The translations under genes were made by a program, and so were the position numbers. From Agitococcus sp. (lineage in GTDB: Bacteria > Pseudomonadota > Gammaproteobacteria > Pseudomonadales > Moraxellaceae), in contig JAUSLJ010000033.1 of NCBI GenBank assembly GCA_030646715.1, positions 62,001-126,000 of the forward strand: a stretch of 64,000 nt of DNA, written 5' to 3'. Shown here in pieces: positions 49,653-59,350 of this stretch. Numbering within the stretch: the first letter of the stretch is position 1; the number at the start of each line of letters is the position of its first letter. The notes under the pieces were generated by a model. It made no database searches. It was not told the origin of the DNA and worked only from the letters and a program-made list of their open reading frames with translations.

Positions 49653-49703
49653 TCAGCTTTAAATTAATGTCCTGAAACCAAGCATCAGGTGAAAGGAAAA
49701 GTA

Positions 49704-50120
49704 ATGCCTATATTAAAAACAATATTCAGTCTAATTCTTTTGAGCCTGATAGGCTGTAGTACAGTACAACCCAGTCATAAAAATAAAGATTGGCTTAGAT
49801 ATACCGAATCGGGCATCGCCTCGTACTATGCCGATAAGCATCAGTATCAAAAAACAGCGAGTGGCGAGCATTATCGCCATGATTTAAAAACTGCTGCCCA
49901 CAAAACCTTGCCTTTTGGTGTGAGTGTTAAAGTCACCAATTTAGCAACAAACAATAGCGTAGTGGTTAAAGTTAATGACAGAGGGCCGTTTGCCAAAGGG
50001 CGTATTATTGATTTGTCAAAATCGGCTTTTATGGCAATTAGTCAGCCTAATCAAGGTCTGCTAAAAGTGCGAATAGAGGTCGTTCCTGAGCTTAAAGTCC
50101 GTTTAAACAAGCACAAATGA
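49704..50120 (+). CDS. RlpA-like septal ring lipoprotein
   Basis: A 138-residue protein from ATG 49704 (AAAGGA upstream; the GTG at 49689 is an alternative). Lipobox LIGC ends the signal peptide (Cys near residue 18). The double-psi beta-barrel follows with GIASYYADKHQYQKTASGE, AAHKTLPFGVSVKVTNL, VVVKVNDRGPF and RIIDLSKSAF. RlpA proteins bind or cleave denuded peptidoglycan. There is no SPOR domain, so this is the short form; septal localisation is not assured. Confidence 0.9.
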   Translation: MPILKTIFSLILLSLIGCSTVQPSHKNKDWLRYTESGIASYYADKHQYQKTASGEHYRHDLKTAAHKTLPFGVSVKVTNLATNNSVVVKVNDRGPFAKGRIIDLSKSAFMAISQPNQGLLKVRIEVVPELKVRLNKHK

Positions 50121-50127
50121 AGAGAGC

Positions 50128-50154
50128 ATTGAGGGAGATTCCTTCTCCCTCAAT
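50128..50154. terminator. Bidirectional terminator between rlpA-like gene and WS/DGAT
   Basis: Eleven-bp perfect stem ATTGAGGGAGA (50128-50138) and TCTCCCTCAAT (50144-50154). Located between convergent genes; T-run is weak. Confidence 0.7.
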
Positions 50155-50168
50155 CTAAAGCAGCAACC

Positions 50169-51539
50169 CTACGCGTGTTGTGGCAAATGATTCTCCAGTG
50201 CCACTAAAGCATCTTCCAAATAATCAAGCATACGCTGTACGCGCGGCACAGTATCTCTACAGGCAATAATGCCAAAATCTAGGCTATCCACATAACTGTG
50301 CACGGTTATATTGGCGGCATAACCATGCCAAATCAGCGAGACTGGATAATTAGCCAGCATCTTGGCACCGTGCATATAAAGCGGCTCTTTAGGGCCAGGG
50401 ACATTAGAAATTACCACATTAAACATAGTCGTACGCCGACCCGCCAAACCTGTTGCTTGACCCAACATCAACGGTAAATTGCTTAACACCGTAAAGGCAT
50501 TTAAATCGGCTTTTTCCATGCTCGACAAACGATGCTTGGCCGCTTTCATCGACTCTTGGATGGCACGAAGTCTATCAACCGCATTACCAATATCCGTGCC
50601 TAGCGTGACTTGCACGGCACTAATGGCATTACCATTATCATCGTCGGCATCCGCTGCTCTAACGGATACGGGTACTTGAGCAACTAAAGGTAAAGCAGGT
50701 AAGGCATCATAGCTTTTTAAGTAGTCGCGCAAACTGCCACCACACATTGCCAAAACTATATCGTTGACGGTGGCATGATAGCCTTTGGCAACGGCACGAA
50801 TACGATCCATCGACCACGATTGCGCAGCAAACCGTCGAGCACCCGTTACGCGATGATTAAGAATGGTTTTTGGCGCTTGAAATAACGCCTTAGCATTGCC
50901 ATCACGCGGCGTTTTTAACAAATCAATGAGTTGTGCCGCACCATTGCTAAAGCTACGGAGTGCTTCTTTAGGTGAGGGCGGCAGCGGCAAAATGCGCTTT
51001 TCTTTTTTGGGTAAACGTTTCGTCCATTCTGCTGACCAAATGGGCGGCAAATCTTCTTCGGGTGAACGAGCCATTCTTGATTGCATCAAACGGGTGGCTG
51101 CCACACCATCCACTAGCGAATGATGAATTTTGGTATAAATGGCAAAACGATTACCTTCAATACCTTCGATTAAATAGCATTCCCACATCGGGCGATGATG
51201 ATCCATACGCTGAGCGTGCAATCGCGATACTAAGGCTAATAGTTCTCGAATACGTCCAGGTTTAGGCAAAGCCGATGGGCGTACATGATACTCAATATCA
51301 AAATTGCCATCTTTAACCCAGCTTGCATCCATATTAAATGGCAATAGTCGTTGTAGCTTTTGGCTAAACGGTGCGGACACATCGTCCACTTGCAATAAAT
51401 ATTGAAAAAATGACTGTAAATAATCATCAGGCGCATTTTCTGGCACTTGAAACAACATTAAACCGCCAACATGCATTGGCGTTTCAGGGGTTTCCATCAT
51501 TAACCAGCCAGAATCGAGGAGTTTTAATCTTTTAGCCAT
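50169..51539 (-). CDS. Wax ester synthase / diacylglycerol acyltransferase (WS/DGAT)
   Basis: A 456-residue acyltransferase that makes wax esters or triacylglycerols from acyl-CoA. It begins with the family stretch MHVGGLMLFQVP, has the catalytic HHxxxDG motif as H139-H140-S-L-V-D144-G, the MWECYLIEG segment upstream of it and NDIVLAMCGGSLRDYL, FNVVISNVPGP in the C-terminal half. Length is normal. Presence implies neutral lipid storage. Encoded alone, convergent with the rlpA-like gene. Confidence 0.95.
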   Translation of the reverse strand: MAKRLKLLDSGWLMMETPETPMHVGGLMLFQVPENAPDDYLQSFFQYLLQVDDVSAPFSQKLQRLLPFNMDASWVKDGNFDIEYHVRPSALPKPGRIRELLALVSRLHAQRMDHHRPMWECYLIEGIEGNRFAIYTKIHHSLVDGVAATRLMQSRMARSPEEDLPPIWSAEWTKRLPKKEKRILPLPPSPKEALRSFSNGAAQLIDLLKTPRDGNAKALFQAPKTILNHRVTGARRFAAQSWSMDRIRAVAKGYHATVNDIVLAMCGGSLRDYLKSYDALPALPLVAQVPVSVRAADADDDNGNAISAVQVTLGTDIGNAVDRLRAIQESMKAAKHRLSSMEKADLNAFTVLSNLPLMLGQATGLAGRRTTMFNVVISNVPGPKEPLYMHGAKMLANYPVSLIWHGYAANITVHSYVDSLDFGIIACRDTVPRVQRMLDYLEDALVALENHLPQHA

Positions 51540-51818
51540 AAGTCCGTCTCAACCTTGAACATCGTTTAGCAAACAGCTCATGCTTACGCTTGAGCCATAA
51601 CACCTTCTTATTTATCATCACTTCGGCATTGTATCTTATATGTGCGTTTTATGAATCCATCTTAGGGCTGTTGAAGTTATCAAACATCAATAACTTCAAA
51701 ATTAGTCTAAGTTTATTTGTTATCTATACCTATGTTTTGTCTAAGTGATTTTGTTCAAAAAAATGTCCGTCTTTCTGCTAAAATCCGCGCCATTATTAGC
51801 CAGCCAGCTTAAAACATC

Positions 51819-52811
51819 ATGCACTTGTCCCACGCGCATACACCCAGCCGTTTACAGCTTAATCCTCAAGGACGGCTTCGTCATTTTTTAACCACCGAAG
51901 GTTTAAACCGCGAACAATTAACTGAAATTCTCGATTTTGCCGAATCGTTTTTAGCCCCTGACGGCACTATCACTAATCAGCCTTTGTTAGCAGGGCGGAC
52001 GGTGATGAATCTGTTTTTTGAAGCGTCCACACGTACCTTAACCACCTTTGCTGTTGCCGCTAAACGGTTGAGTGCTGATGTGGTGAATATCGATATTGCT
52101 AAATCCTCCAATAGCAAAGGCGAAACCCTGCGCGATATGTTGTGGAATTTAGAAGCGATGACCGCGGATGTATTTGTTGTTCGTCATTCACAATCAGGCG
52201 CGGCGCATTTTATTGCCAGCCAAGTCACGCCCAAAGTAGCAGTGATTAACGCGGGCGATGGTCGTCATAATCATCCAACTCAAGGTATGTTGGATATGCT
52301 CACCATTCGTCGTCATGCAGGGGATTTCACCAAGCTGACGGTTGCGATTATTGGTGATGTGCGTCATTCGCGTGTGGCGCGCTCAGAGATTTATGCTTTG
52401 CAAACGCTGGGTGCAAAAGAGATTCGTATTATTGCGCCTCGCACTTTGCAGCCTAAAGACTTTCAGCAATTAGGCGTAAAAGTATTTGAGCGTTTAGAAG
52501 AAGGTTTAGACGGTGCGGATGTTGTGATTGCTTTGCGGATTCAAAATGAACGCATGGAATCGCCATTATTAGCCAGTCCTGATGAGTTTTATGCTTTATA
52601 TGGTTTAACACCCGAAAAAATGCGCTATGCCAATCCCAACGCTATTGTTATGCACCCTGGCCCGATTAATCGTGGGGTGGAAATTGCTTCTGAGGTCGCC
52701 GATGGTGTGCAGTCGATGATTCTACATCAAGTCAATTACGGCATTGCCGTGCGTATGGCGGTGTTAGCGATGACGATGCAAGGCCAATTAACGACGCGTG
52801 GAGAAGGCTAA
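51819..52811 (+). CDS. pyrB: Aspartate carbamoyltransferase catalytic subunit
   Basis: A 330-residue enzyme of the pyrimidine pathway that makes carbamoyl aspartate. Carbamoyl-phosphate site [12 protein letters not shown] (the STRT motif), [29 protein letters not shown] and the C-terminal [11 protein letters not shown] are all present. The extended N-terminus (about 25 residues before the core) is typical of the class that assembles with a pseudo-dihydroorotase. pyrX begins 2 nt after its stop. No pyrI follows. No good promoter could be assigned in the 279-nt upstream gap. Confidence 0.96.
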   Translation: MHLSHAHTPSRLQLNPQGRLRHFLTTEGLNREQLTEILDFAESFLAPDGTITNQPLLAGRTVMNLFFEASTRTLTTFAVAAKRLSADVVNIDIAKSSNSKGETLRDMLWNLEAMTADVFVVRHSQSGAAHFIASQVTPKVAVINAGDGRHNHPTQGMLDMLTIRRHAGDFTKLTVAIIGDVRHSRVARSEIYALQTLGAKEIRIIAPRTLQPKDFQQLGVKVFERLEEGLDGADVVIALRIQNERMESPLLASPDEFYALYGLTPEKMRYANPNAIVMHPGPINRGVEIASEVADGVQSMILHQVNYGIAVRMAVLAMTMQGQLTTRGEG

Positions 52812-52813
52812 TC

Positions 52814-54070
52814 ATGTTAAAACATCCAAATCAGCGTGTGTTATTGGTCGGTGGTCGTGTCATTGATGTCGCCAGTGGCATTGATCGAATCACGGATATT
52901 TTAGTCGAAAACGGTCGGATGTTGGCGATAGGCGCAGAAGCGCGAGCAGCTACTTACGATGCTAAAGAGATTGTCACAGGTTGTTTAGTATTGCCTGCCT
53001 TTGTCGATTTATGTGCCAGTTTGCGTGAAGGTGAAAAGCAACACGGTAGCATTGCCTCGGAAACAAAAGCCGCGGTTTATGGTGGTTTTGCCCATGTTGT
53101 GCTGTTACCGAATCCACGTTTAGTGATTGATAATCCTGCCATTGTTGCGCAAATTCAAGAAAAAACAGCAACTGCAGGCTTGGCAAAAGTCTATCCAGTC
53201 GGTGCATTGACTAAAGGTTTAGAGGGAAAACAACCTGCCAATATGCACGCTTTGCATAAGTCGGGTTGTATAGCAGTCAGTAATGTTCGTGAGGGCATGA
53301 ATAACGATGAAACCTTACTCCGTTGTTTAGAATATGCAGCGTCCTTAGAGTTAACGGTATTTTTCTATCCTGAAGAACCAAGTTTGGCCAATGGTTGTGC
53401 GCATGATGGCTTTACTGCTTCACGCTTAGGCTTGCCGAGTATTCCTGCGGTGGCCGAAACAGTGGCTTTAGCGAAACAATTATTATTGGTTGAAGAAACA
53501 GGCGTGCGTGCGCATTTTGGTCAATTGTCGTGTAAAAGCTCGGTAGAATTGATTCGTATTGCTAAAGCCAAAGGGTTAGCGGTAACAGCCGATGTTGCTA
53601 TGCACCAACTACATTTAACTGATGCCGCGATTGATGGTTTTAATAGTTTGGCACATGTTCGCCCACCCTTACGCAGTGAAACTGACCGTTTAGCGTTATG
53701 TGCTGCAGTGCAATCGGGTGTGATAGATGCCATTTGTTCGCATCATCAACCGTTAAATGCCGCTGCTAAACTTGCGCCATTTGCCGCGACAGAGGCGGGT
53801 ATTTCTGCTTTAGAAACGGTATTGCCACTTGGTTTAAAGTTGGTTCGCGAAGGTTTATTGACCGAAGATGTGTTATGGCGAGCTTTAACCGTCAATCCTG
53901 CACGTATTGCAGGTGTGAAAGCGGGGGCTTTGGCGACTGGCGGTGGTGTGGTGGTGATTGATACCGAGGCATCATGGAGTGTTGCGCCAGAGCATTTAGT
54001 TTCAGCAGGACATAACACGCCATTTTTAGGCATGATGGTGCAAGGAAAGGTCTTAGGGATGTGGTTATAA
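52814..54070 (+). CDS. pyrX: Inactive dihydroorotase-like subunit (PyrX/PyrC')
   Basis: A 418-residue amidohydrolase-fold protein 2 nt behind pyrB. The active-site HxH that follows the FVDL strand in real dihydroorotases is replaced by Cys67-Ala-Ser69, while the next residues LREGE are kept. Other stretches such as LLPNPRLVIDNP, ICSHHQPLN and EAGISALETVLPL follow the family. In the Pseudomonas-type ATCase such a protein is structural and needed for PyrB assembly. A separate active pyrC must exist elsewhere in the genome. Confidence 0.94.
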   Translation: MLKHPNQRVLLVGGRVIDVASGIDRITDILVENGRMLAIGAEARAATYDAKEIVTGCLVLPAFVDLCASLREGEKQHGSIASETKAAVYGGFAHVVLLPNPRLVIDNPAIVAQIQEKTATAGLAKVYPVGALTKGLEGKQPANMHALHKSGCIAVSNVREGMNNDETLLRCLEYAASLELTVFFYPEEPSLANGCAHDGFTASRLGLPSIPAVAETVALAKQLLLVEETGVRAHFGQLSCKSSVELIRIAKAKGLAVTADVAMHQLHLTDAAIDGFNSLAHVRPPLRSETDRLALCAAVQSGVIDAICSHHQPLNAAAKLAPFAATEAGISALETVLPLGLKLVREGLLTEDVLWRALTVNPARIAGVKAGALATGGGVVVIDTEASWSVAPEHLVSAGHNTPFLGMMVQGKVLGMWL

Positions 54071-54239
54071 ATTCGCCAAAAGCAAAATTGTAACCAGTTA
54101 TCTCAGAAAGGCAGAAATCATTGCAAAATTTCCGAGTTAAACTATCGTACAGAGTGGGTATGTAGCGTATACTCAGAAAATCACTACCCCTTAGTTTGGT
54201 TTGTGGTATCAGTTAAATGTTCTTTCGAGGAGTCCCTTC

Positions 54240-54656
54240 ATGGGCAACAAGTTATACGTCGGCAATTTAAGCTATGGCGTAAGTAATGTAGATTTAGAGC
54301 AGATGTTTGCTGCTCATGGTGCTGTTCGTTCTGCTATGGTCGTTATGGACCGCGAAACAGGCCGTTCAAAAGGTTTCGGTTTTGTTGAAATGGGTAGTGA
54401 TCAAGAAGCGCAAACTGCTATCAATGCGTTGAATGGCAAAGAAATTTCTGGCCGTACATTAACCGTTAACGAAGCTCGTCCTAAAGAAGAAGGCGGTCCT
54501 CGTGGTGGTCGTGGCGGCTTCGGCGGCGCACCAGGTGGCGGTCGTGATGGCGGCGGTGGTCGTCGTGATGGCGGCGGCTTCGGCGGCGGCGGTCGTGGTG
54601 ACGGCGGTGGTCGTCGTGACGGCGGCGGCGGTGGCTTCGGCGGCGGTCGTTACTAA
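54240..54656 (+). CDS. RRM-type RNA-binding protein with Gly/Arg-rich tail
   Basis: A 138-residue protein from ATG 54240 (GAGGAG upstream). A single RRM (residues 1-80) has RNP2 [10 protein letters not shown] and RNP1 [10 protein letters not shown]. The tail (85-138) is repeats of Gly, Arg, Asp and Phe ([16 protein letters not shown]) of RGG-box type, encoded by highly repetitive DNA. Cold-inducible cyanobacterial and gammaproteobacterial RNA-binding proteins share this design; the role is likely as an RNA chaperone. The longer frame from 54201 lacks a ribosome site. Confidence 0.93.
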   Translation: MGNKLYVGNLSYGVSNVDLEQMFAAHGAVRSAMVVMDRETGRSKGFGFVEMGSDQEAQTAINALNGKEISGRTLTVNEARPKEEGGPRGGRGGFGGAPGGGRDGGGGRRDGGGFGGGGRGDGGGRRDGGGGGFGGGRY

Positions 54657-54680
54657 TCAATTAGCCTTTGGCTAAATGAT

Positions 54681-54716
54681 AAAAAGGCTCTAGGCAATTC
54701 CTAGAGCCTTTTTTAT
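54681..54716 (+). terminator. Strong intrinsic terminator of the RRM gene
   Basis: Fourteen-bp stem AAAAAGGCTCTAGG (54681-54694) and CCTAGAGCCTTTTT (54700-54713) with a 5-nt loop and T-rich end; a small extra hairpin lies at 54661-54675. Confidence 0.95.
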
Positions 54717-54784
54717 TGGGCGGTTATTCATAATAAATACAGTACGGTCTGATTTAATTCTATTCTAAAAAATAGTAACGCTCT

Positions 54785-54798
54785 AAAAGCATGCTTTT
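54785..54798. promoter_or_regulatory. 14-bp perfect palindrome upstream of glnK
   Basis: AAAAGCATGCTTTT is fully self-complementary and lies 110 nt before the glnK start in the 251-nt gap. It could be an operator; no known NtrC or sigma-54 consensus was found around it. Confidence 0.4.
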
Positions 54799-54895
54799 CC
54801 GACCAAAAATAGTGCTCTCTGCCCATTTTTGGCGCGACATCTATGCTTAATCGGTGTATAAATCGCCGTCTATATTAGTCCCTATTTTTTTCTGA

Positions 54896-55246
<351 letters not shown>

Positions 55247-55264
55247 GCCAAAGTGAGAATGACA

Positions 55265-56569
55265 ATGTTCCCTAAAATTGCAGGGCTTGGCCTTTTATTG
55301 CTGGCAAATAGTGTATTTGCTGCGGATATGCCCATTAATAATGGTAATACGGCGTGGATTTTAACGGCTACCGCCTTAGTGTTATTTATGACGCTACCAG
55401 GTTTGGCGTTGTTTTACGGTGGTTTGGTGCGGAGTAAAAACGTACTGTCCATTTTAATGCAATGTTTTGCTATTGGCGCAGTGGTTAGCTTGTTGTGGCT
55501 AGTCGGTTTGTATTCTTTAGCGTTTACCGATGGCGGTAGTGCGAATAATTGGCTAGGTGGTTTGTCACGCGTCTTTATGGCGGGCTTGGGTAAAGACAAT
55601 ATGACAGGTGATATTCCTGAGATTGTCTTCGCTGCTTTTCAAATGACTTTCGCTATTATTACTCCTGCATTAATTATTGGTGCTTTTGCCGAACGCATGA
55701 AGTTTTCGGCAGTTGTTATTTTTAGTGCGCTGTGGACGCTGGCAGTTTATGTGCCTGTTGCGCATTGGGTTTGGGGCGGGGGTTACTTCTTTCAACGAGG
55801 TTTGATTGATTTTGCGGGCGGAACAGTGGTTCACATTACCGCAGGTATTGCCGCTTTAGTGTCGGCATTGGTTATTGGCCCGCGTAAGGGTTTTGGTAAA
55901 ATTGCTATGCCACCGCATAATTTGACCATGACGGTGACGGGTGCAGGTATGTTATGGGTCGGTTGGTATGGCTTTAATGCAGGTTCGGCATTGGCAGCCA
56001 ATGGTTCGGCAGGCATGGCCTTATTTGTCACTCATATTGCCGCTTCTGCGGGCGCGTTAACATGGATGATTTGTGAGTGGCTAAAGTTTGGTAAGCCGTC
56101 AGGTTTGGGTATTGTCACAGGCATGGTGGCAGGTTTAGGCACGATTACAGGAGCAGCGGGTGTGGTTGGCCCTGCGGGGGCATTAGTGATTGGTGTGTTG
56201 GCAGGTGTTATCTGTTTCTTTATGACGCAACTAATAAAGAAAACACTGAAAATTGATGACTCTTTAGATGTTTTTCCTGTGCATGGGGTCGGTGGTATTT
56301 TAGGGACGTTTTTAGCGGGTATTTTTTGTAGCCCCGATTTAGGCATTTTTTCGGGCTTTGGTTTTACCGCAGGTCACGACAGTATTGGCAGTCAGTTAGG
56401 TACGCAAATGATGGGTATTGTCGTCATTGCTTCCTATACGGCGGTTCTTACGTGGGTGTTGCTGAAAGTGACAGCATTATTAACCAAAGGTTTACGTGTC
56501 AGCGATGATGAAGAGCGTGAAGGCTTAGATTTAGTGTCACATGATGAACGGGGTTATGATTTAAATTAA
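55265..56569 (+). CDS. amtB: Ammonium transporter AmtB
   Basis: About 434 residues from ATG 55265; GTG 55253 and ATG 55259 in the same frame are alternatives. A signal peptide (LLLLANSVFA|AD) is followed by eleven membrane helices. Conserved signatures: FYGGLVRSKNVLS, VHWVWGGGYF-like AHWVWGGGYF, the pore His in VVHITAGIAALVSALVIG and in FPVHGVGGILGTFL. The C-terminal tail DDEEREGLDLVSHDERGY is the GlnK-contact region. Paired with glnK. Confidence 0.97.
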   Translation: MFPKIAGLGLLLLANSVFAADMPINNGNTAWILTATALVLFMTLPGLALFYGGLVRSKNVLSILMQCFAIGAVVSLLWLVGLYSLAFTDGGSANNWLGGLSRVFMAGLGKDNMTGDIPEIVFAAFQMTFAIITPALIIGAFAERMKFSAVVIFSALWTLAVYVPVAHWVWGGGYFFQRGLIDFAGGTVVHITAGIAALVSALVIGPRKGFGKIAMPPHNLTMTVTGAGMLWVGWYGFNAGSALAANGSAGMALFVTHIAASAGALTWMICEWLKFGKPSGLGIVTGMVAGLGTITGAAGVVGPAGALVIGVLAGVICFFMTQLIKKTLKIDDSLDVFPVHGVGGILGTFLAGIFCSPDLGIFSGFGFTAGHDSIGSQLGTQMMGIVVIASYTAVLTWVLLKVTALLTKGLRVSDDEEREGLDLVSHDERGYDLN

Positions 56570-56579
56570 CAGAAACTCG

Positions 56580-56659
56580 AATCCCTCCCAACCTCCCTTT
56601 ACAAAGGGAGGCTTTCAAATAGGGTTCTCCCCTTTAGCAAAGGGGAGTTAGAGGGGATT
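56580..56659. repeat. Palindromic intergenic repeat (family 1), inverted copy
   Basis: 80 bp bounded by AATCCCTCCC-type and GAGGGGATT ends with two hairpins: CCTCCCTTTACAAAGGGAGG (about 56592-56611) and CTCCCCTTTAGCAAAGGGGAG (about 56627-56647). Read on the minus strand it lines up with 14190-14289, lacking about 20 bp of its centre. Placed between convergent genes. Confidence 0.8.
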
Positions 56660-56662
56660 AGT

Positions 56663-59176
56663 TCAACTCGGCAACCATGTTGCCAACATCGCAGTTAACG
56701 AGGCTAAATGAATAGGCTTGGCTAAATGCGCATCCATTCCCGCCGCCACACAACGTTCTTCATCACCCTGCATAGCGTTGGCGGTTAACGCGATAATGGG
56801 AATACGTTTTTGTCCTAATAATAACTCCTGCTCACGCCAACGGCTCGTGGCCTCAAAGCCATCCATCACGGGCATTTGACAATCCATCAGCACCAAATCC
56901 CATAAATTGGATGTACTCAACATCGCCAAGGCAACACGGCCATTTTCGGCAATATCATAATTTAAACCGAGTTTTTTCAGCATATGGATGACGACTTGCT
57001 GATTAACGGGATTATCTTCAACCACTAAAATGGTCGAATTTGCATGAATATCATGTTTAGAAATCACAGTATTATTGGCAATTTCTGCTTTATGACTAAG
57101 CAAAGTAAAGGGTAGACGAAACCAAAAGCGTGAGCCTTGATTAAGCTCACTTTCGCAATGAATTTCGCCACCCATTAATTCGATTAAATGTCGGCAAATC
57201 GTTAAACCTAAACCTGTTCCACCATAACGGCGCGTCGTTGAGCTATCGGCTTGGGTAAAGGGGTTGAATATTTTTAGCAGTTGTTCTGGACTTAAACCAA
57301 TGCCTGTATCACTGACAGTAAAGGTTAGCGTTGTTGTTTGCTCTTGTAATTGCGAAACGCTGACTGACAATGTAACTTTGCCCGACTCAGTAAACTTTAA
57401 GGCATTATTGAGTAGATTTAATAGTACCTGTTTAAGTCTGTCAGCATCACCTATTAAAGTATGTGGTAGGTTTTCAGGCAGCTCAAGATTGAGTTGAATT
57501 TGTTTTTGCCGAGCAAGGGAGGATAGTAAATTGAGCACTTCTTTGAGCGTGGCTTCGGCTCTAAAAGGGTAACGTTCAATAGGGAGTTTACCTGCCTCAA
57601 TCCGCGACAAATCTAAAATATCATTAATGATTTTTAATAGAATATTGGCCGAGCTTTGAATGGTTTCGGCAAATTCGTGCTGTTCATTGGATAGGGTGGT
57701 ATCCAGTAAGAGGCTTGACATACCAATGACACCATTCATCGGCGTGCGAATCTCATGGCTCATCATCGCCAAAAATTCACCTTTAGTGCGATTAGCATCT
57801 TCGGCTTGGTCTTTGGCATGACGTAGTTCTTCTTCATTGCGGCGACGGTCAGTGACATCATCCAAAATGCCTGCAATGGCGGTGGCTTCTTGGTCATCAT
57901 TCAGTGCAACCACTAAACGTAACATCACCCATTTACGCGGCGAAGAACTGAGCCTAAATTCGCCCGTCATACTTTTACGTTCATGGCAAACGCGATGCCA
58001 AAGTAAGCGAAATTTAGGTTTGTCTTCTAAATGAATAGCGTCAATCAAGAGAGAGGGGAGTGTGATTTGTCGTGTCATCTGTAAAAAAATGGGGTTTGCC
58101 CACGTCACTTGGCCATTAAAGTTAGCCGCAAAAACCCCTGTCGGAATGGCATCACTTAAAGCATTGCGCCATGTTAGTGAGGAGTTCAGTGCGGTACGAA
58201 TACGGCGAGTGCTATACATCCACACCGCATCCAACACCGTTCCTATCAACCAAATGAGTATTAACCAGATATATAACTGTTGATTTAAGTGATTGATTTC
58301 GCGCTCAATCCACGTTTTACGGCTCATGACGTGTACTTTCCAACCCATGATCGTGGGTTGTTCAAACGTTAACCATTGCGATGGTGTTTGCGCTTGTGCC
58401 ATGGCAATAGGAAGGTCTAATACACTGTTGGCGGCTAACTTTTTTTGTTTTGCTAAAGCGAGTAATCCGACGGCATTGGGATGCGCAATCAGTTTTTGCT
58501 GTTGATTACTAATGAAGATAATTTCTTGGTTGGGTGTACTAGCTTTAGCGACTAAGTCTTCAATTTGGGGAAGCACGATATCGACGCTGACAATACCGAC
58601 AGGGTCTTTTGCCCCAATCGGAAACGCGCGGCCACAACTGACAAACACCAAACCAGTATCCCAATAAGGCTCGGTACAACGCTGTTCGCCTTTACCCGCG
58701 AGAATAAATTTAAACCATGGTTGATTGGAGAAATTATAACTTTCACTCATCCATTCATCGGTGAAAATAACCTGTTTCTGTTGGTCAAAGTGAACATACG
58801 GTCCATACAGCGGCTGAGTAGCGGACGGTGAGTGATGGGTGCTAAACCAAACACCCATGCCAAAAATTTCATGGGGTGATGAGGCTTGTAATAAACTTTT
58901 TAGCGTATTTTCGATGGCTTGAGGGTTGTTTTGTTGCTGTGTCGTTAAGAGGTTGAGATTTAAAATTTGCTGATGAATAGTATCGAAAGTGTCGTTGAGT
59001 TGTTCGATGACTTGATGACTTTGTTGTTGTTGATGCAGGCTAATCTGTTGACGTTGATGCTCGATTTGCGGGCGATAAGCTAAAATTAACGTGATACTAG
59101 CGACAATACACACGGCAATGACGACGAGACCTGTAGTAGAGCGAAGCAAACGATTGCGTATCATAATAGGCATCAT
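56663..59176 (-). CDS. Hybrid histidine kinase with Cache-like and PAS domains
   Basis: An 837-residue membrane sensor. Membrane helix near residues 15-33; a large periplasmic double-Cache-like domain (about 35-300; FGMGVWFS, PWFKFIL, EPYWDTGLVFVSCGRAFP, PVGIVSVDIVL); second helix about 303-322; PAS (about 345-450); HisKA with His474 in [20 protein letters not shown]; HATPase (LLNNALKFTESG, DTGIGL, GGTGLGLTI); one receiver with Asp765 (LMDCQMPVMDG). Cache domains sense small ligands such as amino or organic acids. No output partner is nearby. Confidence 0.93.
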   Translation of the reverse strand: MMPIMIRNRLLRSTTGLVVIAVCIVASITLILAYRPQIEHQRQQISLHQQQQSHQVIEQLNDTFDTIHQQILNLNLLTTQQQNNPQAIENTLKSLLQASSPHEIFGMGVWFSTHHSPSATQPLYGPYVHFDQQKQVIFTDEWMSESYNFSNQPWFKFILAGKGEQRCTEPYWDTGLVFVSCGRAFPIGAKDPVGIVSVDIVLPQIEDLVAKASTPNQEIIFISNQQQKLIAHPNAVGLLALAKQKKLAANSVLDLPIAMAQAQTPSQWLTFEQPTIMGWKVHVMSRKTWIEREINHLNQQLYIWLILIWLIGTVLDAVWMYSTRRIRTALNSSLTWRNALSDAIPTGVFAANFNGQVTWANPIFLQMTRQITLPSLLIDAIHLEDKPKFRLLWHRVCHERKSMTGEFRLSSSPRKWVMLRLVVALNDDQEATAIAGILDDVTDRRRNEEELRHAKDQAEDANRTKGEFLAMMSHEIRTPMNGVIGMSSLLLDTTLSNEQHEFAETIQSSANILLKIINDILDLSRIEAGKLPIERYPFRAEATLKEVLNLLSSLARQKQIQLNLELPENLPHTLIGDADRLKQVLLNLLNNALKFTESGKVTLSVSVSQLQEQTTTLTFTVSDTGIGLSPEQLLKIFNPFTQADSSTTRRYGGTGLGLTICRHLIELMGGEIHCESELNQGSRFWFRLPFTLLSHKAEIANNTVISKHDIHANSTILVVEDNPVNQQVVIHMLKKLGLNYDIAENGRVALAMLSTSNLWDLVLMDCQMPVMDGFEATSRWREQELLLGQKRIPIIALTANAMQGDEERCVAAGMDAHLAKPIHLASLTAMLATWLPS

Positions 59177-59350
59177 GAGGGGAGATATTCGATTAAAACC
59201 ATCTCCGTGTGGCGTTGCCTAAAATTAGCACAAAAGATTTAGAGAAACCTATCAGAAGCGAAGAAAAGAAGGATTTTATTTGCCGCTAGGGGCATTTAAG
59301 GGCGTGAGAGGTCAATACTCACGCCTTTTGAAAAAGATATCGGTGCAGGC

